Notes under the pieces: model-generated
Told to the model about the DNA's origin: nothing
The model's database searches: none
What the model saw: the letters and a program-made list of their open reading frames with translations, nothing else
Translations under genes and position numbers: made by a program
Shown here: in pieces, positions 1-15,123 of the stretch
How the letters are laid out: every line of letters starts with the position of its first letter
How positions within the stretch are numbered: the stretch's first letter is position 1
Assembly (NCBI RefSeq): GCF_000315625.1
Contig: NW_005434667.1
Coordinates: 524,527 to 588,526 of the forward strand
Reading direction: 5' to 3'
Origin: Guillardia theta CCMP2712
Taxonomy: Eukaryota > Cryptophyceae > Pyrenomonadales > Geminigeraceae
Length of the DNA stretch: 64,000 nt

Positions 1-713
1 GAAGATCTTGGACGTAAGAATATTGTTTGAAATTACTGAGGCCGCCCAATCAAGGCTCGGGATGCGAGGAGGCGGGGTCGGGTAAAAAGCAATATTATGA
101 TAATAATTATGATTGTTAAATAAAAGATTAGTATATGAAAACGAGTCTCATCGAACGCAGAAGGGTGTGATTTCAAAATTGGGTTTTAGAGTTTTTGCCG
201 TGAATACGGGGCTGTTTAAAACTGTTTTCATCCTGATGGAAACATATATTTTGGAAATATAAAACAATTTATACTGTGTTTTTAACACATTGTTCTCGGT
301 ACTGCTATTTTATCCCTGCACTAGTTATAAATCACTGAATTGTGACTACCGTCCCTGAGGACCCGGCCCGGCGGGCCGCCGGGCGGCCCCAGTGCGAACC
401 GTCAGCCCGGAGGACTCCCGGACGAGTCGGCCGGGCCCTCACTCAGGTTCCGCCGGCCGATTCTACGGTATTACTAGTGAAGGTGTAAGTCGAAGGTGTA
501 CGACCTAGCCTGAAAAAAGCCCTGGTATCTTTAACTAGCCTGGCAGGCCGCCGCACGTTAAGTCAAAAGTACGCACTGTACTCTTTACTCAGTGTCACAC
601 CGGGCTCGCCGCCGGAGTCCGATCGTGCTCCGAGGCCGGGCTCCGAGTCGCCGCACTGCGGCAGGCTGAGGCCCTCGGAGTGACGCCAGTCGTGTACTAG
701 ATGAGTCTCAACG
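1..713. other. Intergenic: AT-rich stretch then CpG-rich island
   Basis: No gene seen. Positions 1-350 are AT-rich and unstructured. Positions 361-700 form a CpG-rich island built from short palindromic words (GGCCCGGC, GAGTC/GACTC, AGTCCGA) of a kind that recurs between genes throughout the window. It lies just past the 3' end of the minus-strand gene that follows. Confidence 0.6.
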
Positions 714-1559
714 TTACATCCTCCCTCCCGAGTCCTCCTCCGAGTCGTTGTCCGACAACCCGATCATGCCCTTGAAGTCCACCAAGGTCTTGTAAAGAGG
801 ACGGAATTTCTTCCTCACCTCCCTGATCAACTGCTCCCTCATCTCGTCTTCGTCGCATCCGGCCTCCTCCTCCTTCCTAATCGACCGCACGAGCCGAGCA
901 GCGTCGGACACCGCGTGGGCCAGGCCTTGGCACACCCCCTTCATGCCTTGCTCGATCTGCATCATCCTCATAGCATTCTCCTCCAGTGCTTTCCTCAGGG
1001 CCTCGTTCTCTCGCAGCAGGGCCTCCACCGACCCAGCAGCCTGCCCACCAGCTCGCTCCTCCTCGCCCGCCCATGAACCTCCACAAACCCGACCGACCAA
1101 GCTGCCGAGGTTCGGAGGGTCGTCGCCGAGTGCTAGTCGCCTCCTCTTGACGCCTTCCATGGGGGGAGTGCACTGGACCAGCGTCTTGCTCGGCGTCTCC
1201 TTCTTCCCCCCATCCGTCAGAGCACAAACCGAAGCATGCACCCGAAACATCAGCCGCACCTCCTCCTCCTCGCCATGGTTGACGACGATCTCGTCGCCAT
1301 TGCGCAGATCGCACAGGCAGAACCATGGCAGTGAGTTCTCGGTCCCATCCGAGGAAACGATCACGGTCGTCCTCTTAGATAAGCTCTCGATCTTCGCTCG
1401 AGGAGCAGGGGACGATCCCGTCCGGATGATCTCGAACTGAACGCTGTCAAGAGAGGCCTTCAGGTTGGGGGGCACCATGATGTTGCTGAACGTGAACTTG
1501 TCCGTGCTGATCATGACACACCTGTCTGGCATCTCCAGGTAGCACCAAGCTGGCGCCAT
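714..1559 (-). CDS. Hypothetical coiled-coil protein, possibly with a degenerate FHA-like N-terminus
   Basis: A single-exon reading frame of 281 residues, family not recognised. The first ~110 residues look like a beta-rich fold: they contain LRNGDEIVV followed by a hydrophobic strand, reminiscent of the last strands of an FHA domain, but the FHA Gly-Arg and Ser-x-x-His motifs are not evident. Residues ~180-215 (LLRENEALRKALEENAMRMM) have clear heptad spacing for a coiled coil. A basic VRKKFRPLYK segment and an acidic Ser-rich tail (SDNDSEEDSG) close the protein. The start ATG at 1559 is the first in frame and about 400 bp from the divergent gene at 1958. The general layout resembles the FHA coiled-coil protein at 9946. 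Function unknown. Confidence 0.6.
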   Translation of the reverse strand: MAPAWCYLEMPDRCVMISTDKFTFSNIMVPPNLKASLDSVQFEIIRTGSSPAPRAKIESLSKRTTVIVSSDGTENSLPWFCLCDLRNGDEIVVNHGEEEEVRLMFRVHASVCALTDGGKKETPSKTLVQCTPPMEGVKRRRLALGDDPPNLGSLVGRVCGGSWAGEEERAGGQAAGSVEALLRENEALRKALEENAMRMMQIEQGMKGVCQGLAHAVSDAARLVRSIRKEEEAGCDEDEMREQLIREVRKKFRPLYKTLVDFKGMIGLSDNDSEEDSGGRM

Positions 1560-1957
1560 GGCAGCTGTTTGTCTTGCGCCCTATCGAGCCAGTGCGATGA
1601 GGATGAGCGATCACCTCGACATGTAGAGACTGTTGGAAGCAAATGAAATCCTTTTGTGTAACGGTTGTGAAGGCAGAGGCAAGTCAGGGGCAAGAACCAG
1701 GAGCAAGTAGATGCTATGCAGAGAGAAGCAGGAGGAGGAGGGAGAGGGAAAGGAGGGAGGGGAAAGGAGATGGGAGGGGAAGGAGGCGGGAGGCGGGAGG
1801 GAAGAGGGCGGGAGGGGAAGGATGAACGCGAACGAGGAAGGGAATGGATTTGTGCAGGCCAGTTGAGGTGATGGCGGGGGTGCTTGAAGGAGGGGTCATA
1901 CGAAGATGATAAATGGGGGTAGATAATACAAGGGGGTGGTAGAACATTGATCGGGGC
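1560..1957. promoter_or_regulatory. Divergent intergenic region, purine-rich
   Basis: This roughly 400 bp gap separates the minus-strand gene starting at 1559 from the plus-strand gene starting at 1958. It must hold both promoters. Positions 1725-1830 are almost pure purine on the plus strand (GGGAGG/GGAGGAGG words). No TATA box is evident. Confidence 0.35.
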
Positions 1958-5902
<3,945 letters not shown>

Positions 5903-6188
5903 GGACAGAGTGTTTGCAGGAAGAAGTGATGGTTGGGACAGACGATGGCAGACAAGGGGAGGGAGGAGGGAGGAGGGAGGGAACGAGGATAGAAGACTGA
6001 GTTAGACAGGAGAGTACGGGAGGAGGAGAGGTATCAGGTATCTCAATTCGATTTTAAAGAGACTTGTCAGCGATCCTCTGCAAGATCTCACACTTGGTGA
6101 TCCAAGGAAAACAAGAGGGGAGGAGAGGAGGGGCAGACTGCGCTCAACTAACTCCTCTGTCCTCCCTCTGCTCTGCATGACTGCGCTA
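5903..6188. other. Short convergent intergenic region
   Basis: This gap lies between the 3' ends of the PC-esterase gene (+) and the ALYREF-like gene (-). It is purine-rich (GGGAGGA) and no further gene is visible. Confidence 0.5.
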
Positions 6189-7994
6189 TCACTTCTGGAA
6201 GTAGGAGTCCCTGTGAACACTTCAGCTGCTCTCCTCTCCTCCCCTCTTCTACTCACATTCCCTTGTCCAGATCTTCGTTGGAGGGCGCAGCACGACCACC
6301 TGCAACTACAGTCACAGGGCCAGCAACGTCCCCATGCTCTATTTTCTTGCCTCCACCGCCTCCACCGCCTCCGCGTCCTCCTCGTCCACGCGCGGCGCCA
6401 CGTCTAGGCCTACACACAGCGTGAGCCTCAGCCAAGATGCACAGGAGTCTGAAACCTGAATCCTCCTCCTCCGAAGCCTCCTCCACCGAAGCCTCCTCCT
6501 CCGAAACCCCCTCCTCCGTAGCCTCCTCGTGCGGGAGCGCCGATGCCAGTGATGGTCACCCTGCCATGCGGGTCAGCAACAACGAGGGGGCAGGTACCTG
6601 TCTCACATTGTGGGCTGCGAGGTAGCGGCCTGAGCTGGGACGCCAACAAGCGCCTGGAGGATTAGAGCAGGAGCTTCAGTGACAACCGGACGTGCAGCAC
6701 AACTTGTACCAGCTTCAAAGGGAGACCGTCGAGCGGGACTCCCTGAAGGCCCTTGAGCACCTATCGCAGAGATGATAAGAAGCTCGGAACAGGGCGAGCT
6801 CGTCGCAAGAATGACCTTCTCCGCATGTGCTCTCTGTCTGAAGACAACTTCACCCTGACCAGTTGAGGCTCCATCCTGCAAGACCATCAGAGATTCGGAA
6901 TGACGATCCTCCCTCCACAAGACACAAGGCACGAGAAAATCGAAGCAGGTCAGATAACAAGCATTTGCGAGCATTACTTTCTTGTAAAAGATCTCGGCGC
7001 TCTTCACAGGTCCACCGTGTTCTTCACAGAGCTCCTATATCGATGGATTAAAAACATGCCAGTGGCAATTTTAAAGCTGGATGGACCTCCAAATCCTGGT
7101 CCGTAACTCCGGGGGCCAGGTTTGACACGAGCATCTTCACACCTGCTGCAGAAAACATTCCGAAAAACATGAGTTTAACCTGTCAAAGAATCTTGCCATC
7201 GATAGCAAAGATGAGATGAGCAGTGCGCGAGACAAATGCTTCTCAGAGCCACAACAACCCATCCTCCAGCTGAAACATGATACAGACTCTTTGGGCCCAT
7301 GAATTGTCACTAGAAACTGAAAACAGCTTCCACAAAACAGGGCAAGTCGACAACGCTCGAGTTGAACAAGATGAAGGACCGCTATCGTCAATACCAGTGG
7401 AAAGCTCCTTGGGCGCCGCCGGCTCAGGATCCGTGCGATCATCATGCATGTAAAATCCGCCTGCCACCAACTTTATCCCTTGCAGGAGGGTAAGTGACGC
7501 TTTGATGATTGAGAAATTAATGAGAAGCTCGGTCCATCAGTGCAACCACAAACCACGCGGTTGAGACTTCAACCGTGCAGATATGCTAGCACGAGTTTCC
7601 AAAGCAGAGGCAGAAAGAATGAAGAATTGCATTCAACCTGTTGGTGGTTCCGCAAATACGTCTGCAGGGCGTCCGAAGCCTCCTCCACCGAATCCTCCTC
7701 GTCTGGCGTAAGGCGCAGGACGTCTGCCGACGTTTCCTCCTCGGCCACTGCGAATAGCTCCTCCTCTGCCTCCGCCGCCTCTTCCTGTAACATCGGCAGG
7801 TCCAAAGGAAGATGATGAATCAGTTGGGTCCAGGAAGCAATTCAAATAGAACACGAGCAGACAACTCTCCAAGCACAGGCCACGGAGATTGAAAAGACAC
7901 AGCACGTCGCACTTCTGTGAACACTGTACTGACCACGAGGTTTGCCCTTGGACGATTTGTCCATCTTGACAACGTCATCTAATGCTAGGTCGAC
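6189..7994 (-). CDS. ALYREF/Yra1-type mRNA export adaptor (THO/TREX), multi-exon
   Basis: This RNA-binding adaptor couples splicing to mRNA export through the UAP56 helicase. Exons in order: 7934-7994 carries an N-terminal UAP56-binding motif (VDLALDDVVKMDKSSKG). 7638-7784 is an RGG-rich segment. 7087-7142 is RRM RNP2 (KMLVSNLAPGVTDQDLE). 6978-7034 is ELCEEHGGPVKSAEIFYKK. 6816-6875 is RNP1-like (GQGEVVFRQRAHAEK). 6710-6760 is VLKGLQGVPLDGLPLKL. A GGGGF-rich exon ends at 6456, followed by 6257-6409 (RG-rich) and 6189-6210. The last two exons restore a C-terminal UAP56-binding motif, NEDLDKGMDSYFQK then stop. Phases agree at every resolved joint, and the RRM aligns to human ALYREF without gaps. 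The first coding exon upstream of 7994 was not found, and the joint near 6640-6710 is uncertain. Confidence 0.87.
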
Positions 7995-8108
7995 CTGTTC
8001 GACAAGAGATCAATCCACCACGTCATTGACGGCTCAGCTTCCTGTCTCCCCATCTAAAGCAACACGGTCCTCCCCTTCCTATGTCTAAACTGCTGGAAGG
8101 TTGCATTA

Positions 8109-8678
8109 TCAGTATCTACTTGTAGAACTCAACAGACTTCTAACCGACCCCCGTGTCAATGATTGAATGCTGCAATAGAACAATCGTGCGCCCTGTAGAC
8201 CCAAGAAGAAACTTGAGATAAGGAGCGGAATTCCATATGATCCAATGATGCGCAGTGAGCTTTCAGGCGACATTTGTGCATCTTTCAGAGGCGTGCTCAC
8301 CAAACCTCACGATACCGCTTCAATGCAAGGGTTGAGAGAGTAGAGAAGTGCAACAACAAAGGATAGAGGGAAGGGTGGAAGCTCCTCGATGACAAAAATG
8401 TGCCATGGAGATCAACGTGACCAGGGCAGGCTGAGGTTCTGGTTGACTGGTGAGGGTGCAGGCCTTCCGGTGTTTCTCAGTGCAAGAGGGGCCGTGCACT
8501 TCAAGTGAGATTGGCTAACGCACGCCATTGCTGATGGAAGTTTATAACCTCTTGCTCCGTAGAGCAAGTGCATCATGCTGTTCAGCCCTTTCCCCTCTGC
8601 AGTCTTGCTGATACTGGAGTTCTGAAAACTCGCGCCAGAGAATGTAACCAGAAAGAAAAGGAAAGCCGCCATATGCAT
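8109..8678 (-). CDS. Small two-exon protein with N-terminal signal and one membrane helix, unknown
   Basis: Exon 1 (8422-8678) begins with MHMAAFLFFLVTFSGASF, a signal peptide whose end (GASF) resembles the Ala-Phe motif used for complex plastids. A donor G|GTCACG joins in phase 2 to exon 2 (8109-8295), giving 147 residues. Exon 2 holds a hydrophobic segment (YGIPLLISSFFLGLQGARLF) and ends SSTSRY. The family is not recognised; plastid or secretory location is inference from the leader. It lies about 115 bp upstream of the ALYREF-like gene on the same strand, which leaves little room for that gene's missing first exon. The splice donor is weak. Confidence 0.42.
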
Positions 8679-9945
8679 TCCATGTGTGACTGCATCTCAC
8701 CCAGAATCGATTATCTCTGCACGCACTAACCCTGCCATCATGGAAGTCCTTGGCCAAGGCCAGTCCCGCACGCCTGAACCCCTAGCTACAACTATCGGCT
8801 GCAACACAAGACTTCTCGTGTTCAGCATCAAAGCATCGCACGTTCGATTTCGCAAGACCAGGCCAGATGAACCAGTCCTGCATCGCTCTCTATCATACCT
8901 CTTCCTACCATCAACATGAATCCCCGTCGAGATCCTCTGCAAAACACCATCCAACCCCTTCAACAATCCTTCCATCTTGAACCACCTTATCCTCGTCCAC
9001 TCATCTCATCTGATGCCTTGATTCATCTCCTCTTCTGTTCTTCTCGTCCTCTCGCTTCACGTCCCCTCCTCTTCCTCCATGTCAGCAAGCCACCTTTTCT
9101 GCCATCGTCGCCGCGCCTCGCTGTCCTACCACCCCACCCTCCTTACAACACCTGGACTCTGGCCAGAGTACCCCTAACCAAGACCTTTGGACTACCCACT
9201 ACAAATACCAGGACTACCCCGTCATATTCCCTGCAATCCAGCTACCACCCCACCCATCGATGCTGCCTCTCGTCAAGACTACCCTACCCCTTATCCCCTC
9301 GACGGACCCCTATAGGATCCCTGCCTCACCCGCTCCACCCCTTGCTAAAGGCCCTTCCGCACGCGCCAATATGAGGATCATCCAATTTTGAAAAGTTTAT
9401 CTATAATTTGAAAATTGAGAGCATCAAAATGACTGTTTGCTGGACTTCCATATTTGGTATTTTAGATTAGCTAAACACAAAAATAATATATGTATTATCT
9501 TATCTTGTTTTGTAATGGCATCGCCCTCATCCTATTCTTTTGTTCTCTCGCAAGTTGGCGAAATTTTTAGCTCAAGTACCCCAAGTAATTGACGACATTA
9601 AACTATGAATACCCCTTATTTTTGGCAAATAAATCTGAATCGTAAATAGGTGGGGTGTAAGTACCCCTGGAGTAGTTTGCTCGCAAACTTTGAAGAAAAA
9701 CAGGTTCGTGGATCCACAAACCCTGTTCACCTGAAGGACACTCCCTCCCCCTCCCTCCCTCCCTCCCTCCCTCCCTCCCTCCCTCCTGGTCTTGGTCGAA
9801 CCTCCCTATTTCTCAATCTTGTCTTGTCCCTCGTACCTCCCTGCCTCACCCTTGCTCTTCATTCTGAATCAGCTCAGAAGCACTTCATCATCGATTCGGT
9901 AAGAGTTTTGCACGGGCGTTTGAGCTCTGTGCTGTCCTCCAAACC
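8679..9945. other. Intergenic: C-rich tract, AT-rich block and (CTCC)n run
   Basis: No gene is supported. Positions 9075-9370 form a C-rich, G-poor tract with ACCCCACCC and GTACCCC words. Positions 9375-9660 are AT-rich. Positions 9741-9785 hold a (CTCC)n repeat. The FHA gene begins 160 bp later, so its promoter and 5' UTR probably lie at 9400-9945. Confidence 0.55.
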
Positions 9946-11616
9946 ATGACCAATCAGCATTGGGGATATCTAATAATTGAAAACGGCCAAAGAATCATGC
10001 TCGAGGAGGACAGCTTCAAGTTTGGAAGGTTTCACATCACCAATTCAGACAAGAGTCTAGTCACCGTCAGCAAGCAGCACTTCGAGGTCTCGAGAAGACC
10101 AGGAGATGATGGAAATCAAGCATACTTCATCAGAGACATCTCACGCAACGGAACGCAGCTCAAGGTCGGAGAAAACCTTGAAAGGCTCGAAAGAGATCGT
10201 TGGCATGACTTGCACAGTGGGCAGGTGATCGTGATAGGAAATTCCTCGCAGGCAGGCCCACAGCAAGGAAGCTTTTTTGAGATAGTGTTCGAGGAGACTG
10301 CCGCTGAGAGTATGCGAGGTTCCTTGTCAAGAAACCCTTCGTCTCTAGAACCAGCCGCTGGCTCTCGGGTCCTGAACAACCCAAGTCACTCTCACGGAGA
10401 TCGGGCAGGGCAGGGCCGGGTGAAACCTCAAGGGCAGGGGGAGGTGTCCTGCTCCGTTGCCGATTCCGCCAAGAAACGAACTCTGGAAAATGACGAGAAT
10501 ATGCAAGCACAGAAGCAGAGGAGAAGTGAAGCAAGTGAAGGGGCAGGAGAAGGCCTTTCCTGTTCACTTGAAGTTGGCGTCGTTCGGGTCGATTTGACCA
10601 GTGCGAATGATGTCACTGTTGAGCTGGAGCCAGTCGCCGGAGCGAAAAGTCCTGTTAGAGAAAGCTCCTCCCAATGGAACTCAGCAAGTCCTGTTAGAGA
10701 AAGCTCCTCCAAATGGAACTCAGCAAGTCCTGTTAGAGAAAGCTCCTCCAAATGGAACTCAGCAATACTGGCAGGACCCGAGGCAATACAACCCGTGGTG
10801 ACGACTGAGAGTGAGAGACCTGGAGCGATGAATGAGCTAGAGAAGTTACAGAAGACGTTGCGAGAGAAAGACTTGATCATCGAGGGATATGAGAAGAGAA
10901 TCGCAGAGTTGGAGGAGACCATTTCAAGGAACAACAAGGAAAATCACAAGAAAATCGCAATGGCACAGATCACTGAGTTAGAGAATGAGAACCAGAAGTT
11001 GAAAGCAGAGTTTACCTCGCTCAGCCTCAAATTCGAGTCAAGAGCTGAGAAGATAGACTTGCAAGCAAAGGAGCTGGTTGAAGCTGGCAAGAAGTGCTCT
11101 AACCTAGAGGAAACGTTGAGAAGATTCCAAGATGGGACCCAAATCCAGGCTCGGACTGTGATGAAGGAATGCGACTATGCATACAGTGCTGCGATGTCCC
11201 TGCAGAAAGAGATCGAACAAGCGGGGAAAGAAGCCTCCAAGTTGATCCATGAGTTGCGGCAAGATGTTAATAGGCAGAAGGGAGCGTTTGCAGAGAAGGA
11301 GAAAGCGGACCAAGAAAAACAAAGGATGATGGCGCTTGTTCAAGGCGACGTCCGTTCGCTCTGCTCGATGACTTCGCAACTGGTCAACGACTGTGTCAAT
11401 GAGATTCAAAACGCGGAGCGAGAAGTGAGGAAGACTGAAAGAAAGCTTTTGAGGGCTCGACGATGGCAGGCGGCCTTTCGAACGAAGCAAGAGGAATGCT
11501 TCGACGAGTTCCTCTCTCTTCACCGCAACGCTGTCGAATTTGACTTTAACGAAAGCTGCGAGAGCGAAAGCGACGAACTGACTGACAGTCACCCTCAGTC
11601 TCAGTCGCAGCCATAA
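9946..11616 (+). CDS. FHA-domain protein with long coiled coil
   Basis: An intronless frame of 556 residues. Residues ~15-115 form an FHA phosphothreonine-binding domain with its signature positions: FGRFHI, SKQHFEV (Ser-x-x-His) and RNGTQLKV (Asn-Gly-Thr), ending in a hydrophobic SFFEIVFEE strand. Residues ~120-290 are low-complexity with a basic KKRTLENDE patch, and include three tandem 13-residue SPVRESSSKWNSA repeats. Residues ~300-530 are heptad-rich and almost certainly coiled coil. The tail is acidic and Ser/Gln-rich. The layout suggests a scaffold that reads phosphothreonine marks in DNA-damage, centrosome or cilium signalling; I cannot tell which. The ATG at 9946 sits immediately before the FHA fold. 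Confidence 0.85.
   Translation: MTNQHWGYLIIENGQRIMLEEDSFKFGRFHITNSDKSLVTVSKQHFEVSRRPGDDGNQAYFIRDISRNGTQLKVGENLERLERDRWHDLHSGQVIVIGNSSQAGPQQGSFFEIVFEETAAESMRGSLSRNPSSLEPAAGSRVLNNPSHSHGDRAGQGRVKPQGQGEVSCSVADSAKKRTLENDENMQAQKQRRSEASEGAGEGLSCSLEVGVVRVDLTSANDVTVELEPVAGAKSPVRESSSQWNSASPVRESSSKWNSASPVRESSSKWNSAILAGPEAIQPVVTTESERPGAMNELEKLQKTLREKDLIIEGYEKRIAELEETISRNNKENHKKIAMAQITELENENQKLKAEFTSLSLKFESRAEKIDLQAKELVEAGKKCSNLEETLRRFQDGTQIQARTVMKECDYAYSAAMSLQKEIEQAGKEASKLIHELRQDVNRQKGAFAEKEKADQEKQRMMALVQGDVRSLCSMTSQLVNDCVNEIQNAEREVRKTERKLLRARRWQAAFRTKQEECFDEFLSLHRNAVEFDFNESCESESDELTDSHPQSQSQP
10648..10764 (+). repeat. Three tandem 39-nt coding repeats
   Basis: Units 10648-10686, 10687-10725 and 10726-10764 are near-identical (one base differs in the first unit). 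They encode a 13-residue Ser-rich motif in the linker of the FHA protein. Because 39 is a multiple of three, copy-number change keeps the frame. Confidence 0.95.
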
Positions 11617-12335
11617 ACGAGCTCGCAGCCTCCCCTCGTTAGAGGTCGTACCAGGGAAGATGTCCAGCATTTAGAACAAAAATTGTCTTTTGAGTTGGAC
11701 CACTCGACGAGTTTCAAATTGATGACGTGTTGATTTTATGTCAAGCCCTACAAGTCTAAATTGCCGATTGTCTTCATTTTGTTCATGACTAAGTTCATCC
11801 TACGCTCGTCCCATCAGTTTCATGGATCGTTGCCATCGCTTTGACCTCCAAAGCTCCGCCTCGGATAGCGTTAATTTAACGGACAAGCTTATGGCTGAGC
11901 AGAAATAGGTCAAGGATTAGTGCATGACGAAGTTACTGTAGGGTGAATATTCGTGTGGATGAAATGTATTGAGAAAGCTTCACGTGTCCCGGGTTTATTG
12001 AATCGAGCATGACTTCTGCCCTTGCTCCGACAGCAGCGTCTTTTCTGCAAAGGACGATGGATCGTTGGCGTTCTGGTGCAAACAACACAACGAGTTAGAA
12101 AGCAGCCGAGCATTCATAATATCCTCTATCAAAGTTTGCACGATTGTCAATGACCTTCGGCATGCAGAGACGGTTGCAACTGTACTTGCAGTCTTGCTCC
12201 AACCTGCCCCACTCGCTCTCAACACCACCACCTCTAAGCGCTGGCAAAGAAGCATGTACATCTCATGGCTTCTGTTTGCCCAGAGCTGATCATCGATGGC
12301 TCTCTTGATCTCATTCGATTGCTTCCACAGGATCG
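11617..12335. other. Convergent intergenic region with a weak minus-strand ORF
   Basis: This is the gap between the 3' ends of the FHA (+) and TPR-LRR (-) genes. A minus-strand frame at 11995-12261 (88 residues, MYMLLCQRLEVVVLRASG start) looks mildly coding but has no recognisable family or clear splice partner. It may be a stray exon or chance. Confidence 0.3.
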
Positions 12336-13885
12336 TCAGAGCCAGCCAGGGCCCGACCCGTCGGGCACCTGCAGCACCGGGTTGTCGCTCAGCCCAACCC
12401 GAATCAGCGACACGTTCACTTCCAGCGCCCGCGCGAGAGCGAAGGCGCCCTGATCAGACGTGAGGGGGTCGAGAGGAAACCTTGCTCACCTTCTGTCCGA
12501 TGCTGTTCCTATTGAGGTACAGCTCGGTCAGGGTTTGGTTGACGCTCAGCGCGTCCGAGAGGGCGGTCGCCCCGTCGTCCCCGATCCTGTTCGAGCAAAG
12601 ATTGATCTCCAGCAACGCGCTGCCCGACGGAGTCAGCGGGGTGCAGCAAGTCCTGGGACGACCTGTTGTTTCGCAAGACCGACGCTATCGATGTCGCCCC
12701 AGCATCGCCGATGATGTTGTCGCCCAGCCAGAGGCTCTGCACCGTGGAGTTCCCGTGCAGACTCCGACAGAGTAGCTGCATGCAGGGCCGTTACTTACCG
12801 ACAAGATACCCTCCACGCCCCTCTGACGCTACCGCAATATCATCATCTGCATCGAGTCATCAAACGAATGATGTGCGAACATGGTCGATCACCGTCTAAC
12901 CCATGATCGTTCAAGTAAACTTGCGGCTGCGGCTGCTGCATCTGCTATCAACCGCGGGGATCGCACGTCCTACCAAAACTCACATGAGACTTGAGGCTCC
13001 TACAGATCTTCTCTAGTCTCTGCTTCCGCGTCTTCCTGACTTGCTCCAGCGCCACGTCCGCAAGCGCCTGTCGAGGAACAGACCAGCGCTGTGAACATGG
13101 CAGTTTGAAAGAAGTGAGCCCACCTGTCGAACAAGATCGTCTTTAGGGTCAAGCTCCAGTGCCTTAGAGTAGGCAGCATGCGACTGATCCAGCTCTCCTA
13201 GGAAGAAGAGCGCCGCTGCTTTCCTCGAGTAACCCTTCGGCCAGCCAGGAGCAAGCTTGATCGCTTCCTCAGCGTCGACGAGCGCCTGTTCCATGGAACT
13301 CAGGGGAACATGAGAGCGAGGGACCCATGACCTGCTGGTGCTGACCGAGCTGAGAGTAGCAAGCGCTCCTATTCGATCGTATGACATGGTTCTCGGCTTC
13401 TTCCAAGGCCTTGGTGTAGTGATCCAACGCGCGATCGAACTCTCCCCTCTTGAAGGCTTCGTTCCCCTTGGTCTTGCAGCCGAAATATCAGCAACTAACA
13501 TTGGAGATTCAAGTTTGGAGGCTTTCGGACTGATACACTAATCGACCTTTGGTAGGAATCTGACAAGTCCTCCGCCGCTAAAACCTTCTCCTCACTTTTA
13601 GCACAACTCGATCAGCGCATGGAGGGTTGCGAGCTACCAAAGTTGATCTCTGATTGTATTTCACTTTGTCTACTCACAGACATGAGTGGTCTCCATACTC
13701 GAGCAGTCCAGGTCAGTTGTCCAAGTCGCCCATCAGTACACTTCAGGCTCATCCGCAATGCAACAAACTTGAAACGAATTCATTCTTGTCTTTCCTTGTC
13801 TCTTTCGCTCGCTTCCCTCACTCTCTCTTCCCCTCCCTCTCCCTCTCTTGCCCTCGAACCCTCTTACCTTCTCCTCCTCGGCCAT
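12336..13885 (-). CDS. TPR-LRR protein (Sti1-like TPRs fused to ribonuclease-inhibitor-type LRRs), 8 exons
   Basis: Eight exons join with consistent phases into 269 residues: 13868-13885, 13537-13584, 13332-13472, 13124-13285, 12984-13067, 12663-12775, 12490-12619, 12336-12449. Residues ~23-123 hold TPRs close to the Hsp70/Hsp90-binding type (KGNEAFKRGEFDRALDHYTK, then RSNRSACYSQLGQHQQALVD, KGYSRKAAALFFLGELDQS), with carboxylate-clamp-like Lys and Asn positions. After a basic helix come at least three leucine-rich repeats (LWLGDNIIGDAGATSIASVL, INLCSNRIGDDGATALSDAL). The start is the ATG of a 6-codon first exon (MAEEEK). Inference: a chaperone adaptor or scaffold. The exon 2/exon 3 joint is the least certain. 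Confidence 0.82.
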
Positions 13886-15123
13886 CGCACTCCGCCGGAA
13901 GCCCAGTCAAAACTGTGAATATCTAGATGAAGTTTTTTTTCTTTTTAACTCCATTTTTAACTCAGTGGAAACGCCGCCGGGTCACCCCGGGCCCCGAAAC
14001 CATTCCGGTCCCTCCGACGCTCATGGCAAGGAGCCTTGGCCGAAGGCGGCAGGAGGGAAGGCGATGCTGATGAGGACGCTGATGACGAGGACTAGAGTGC
14101 TCATGATCGTTGTGATGTCGATCGCGATCATGACGATGTTGGTCTTGTGGCTCTCCAAGGTGCGGTGAGAAAAGCTTGTTCTCAACAGTTGACAGTCCTG
14201 GAGTCAGGTGTTGACCAGGAACCTGCTCTCGATGGTTGTGAACGAACAACGGGAGCAACGGAGAAGCGAAGTGGAACCATCGGCATCAAGTGATCTGTGA
14301 ATGTGCTAGTCCGCCAGCGACTGATCAAACGCCGTTCAGCTTTGAGTCCGAAAGTTGTGGATCGTGCGGAGAAAGCAGTGATAACCAAGAGCTCGTGTGC
14401 TCTATGTGTTTACGTAATTCCCCCACTGACAAAACTTCTTCTTTACTTTCAGGTTAAATATAATCAGTTCGTTGTCTGCTGAGCATCTGACTGTCCGTTG
14501 CAGCTTGTTGTTCTCTTTGCCGTCTGCTGCTCTATATTTGCATGTCGACTTTGCCATCTCCGCTCCAAAAAGGTTCGAACTTCATCTGTACATTTGTGAA
14601 CGTTGATGGCCTACAAGGATCTGGGCTTGAGCCATCGCATCCGATCACGAGACATGAGGGGGGTCACTACCAGAGAGCCGGGTTGCAAAGAACCAGCGCC
14701 GGATGGTTCCAAGGTTACTTGAAACCACAGGGAAACCTCACGACTGGCGGAGAAACAGGCACTTGGAGAAGGAGGAGGGAGAACAGCATTAGCTTGTCTT
14801 TGAGGAGAAGACGGCTGTGTAGTGCATCCCTGCGAATGCGGTCAGGAGCCCCCCACGAGGGTCAGGGCCATCAAATCCTCACGTGAGCTGACGGGGCATC
14901 CCAACTTGGCGTTGATGCCGGTGCAGCCAGACTGCAGTTGAACCTGAGCAAACGAGTGTGAAGAGGCAAGGAAACGCTATTGACAAGTTGTCGCTTGGCA
15001 GAGGATGTGTAGAGGAATGATGAAAGATGCAGAAATACAATCATTGAGGGAAGGGTAGAAACGTTTCAAGGAGACAAGACAGAGAGGGACTCGAGCAAAT
15101 GCTGGCGATCAAAGAGATCAAGT
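13886..15123. other. 1.2 kb without a clear gene
   Basis: Short hydrophobic frames occur (for example 14068-14168 on the plus strand, ending in an IVVMSIAIMTMLVLWL helix), and a minus-strand fragment near 14885-14945 reads QSGCTGINAKLGCP. None can be joined into a convincing gene. A small unrecognised gene at 14540-14950 cannot be excluded. Confidence 0.35.

Noticed and set aside
10648-10764. CRISPR-like tandem repeats
   Set aside because: The units are directly adjacent with no spacers, lie in frame inside a gene, and the genome is eukaryotic.
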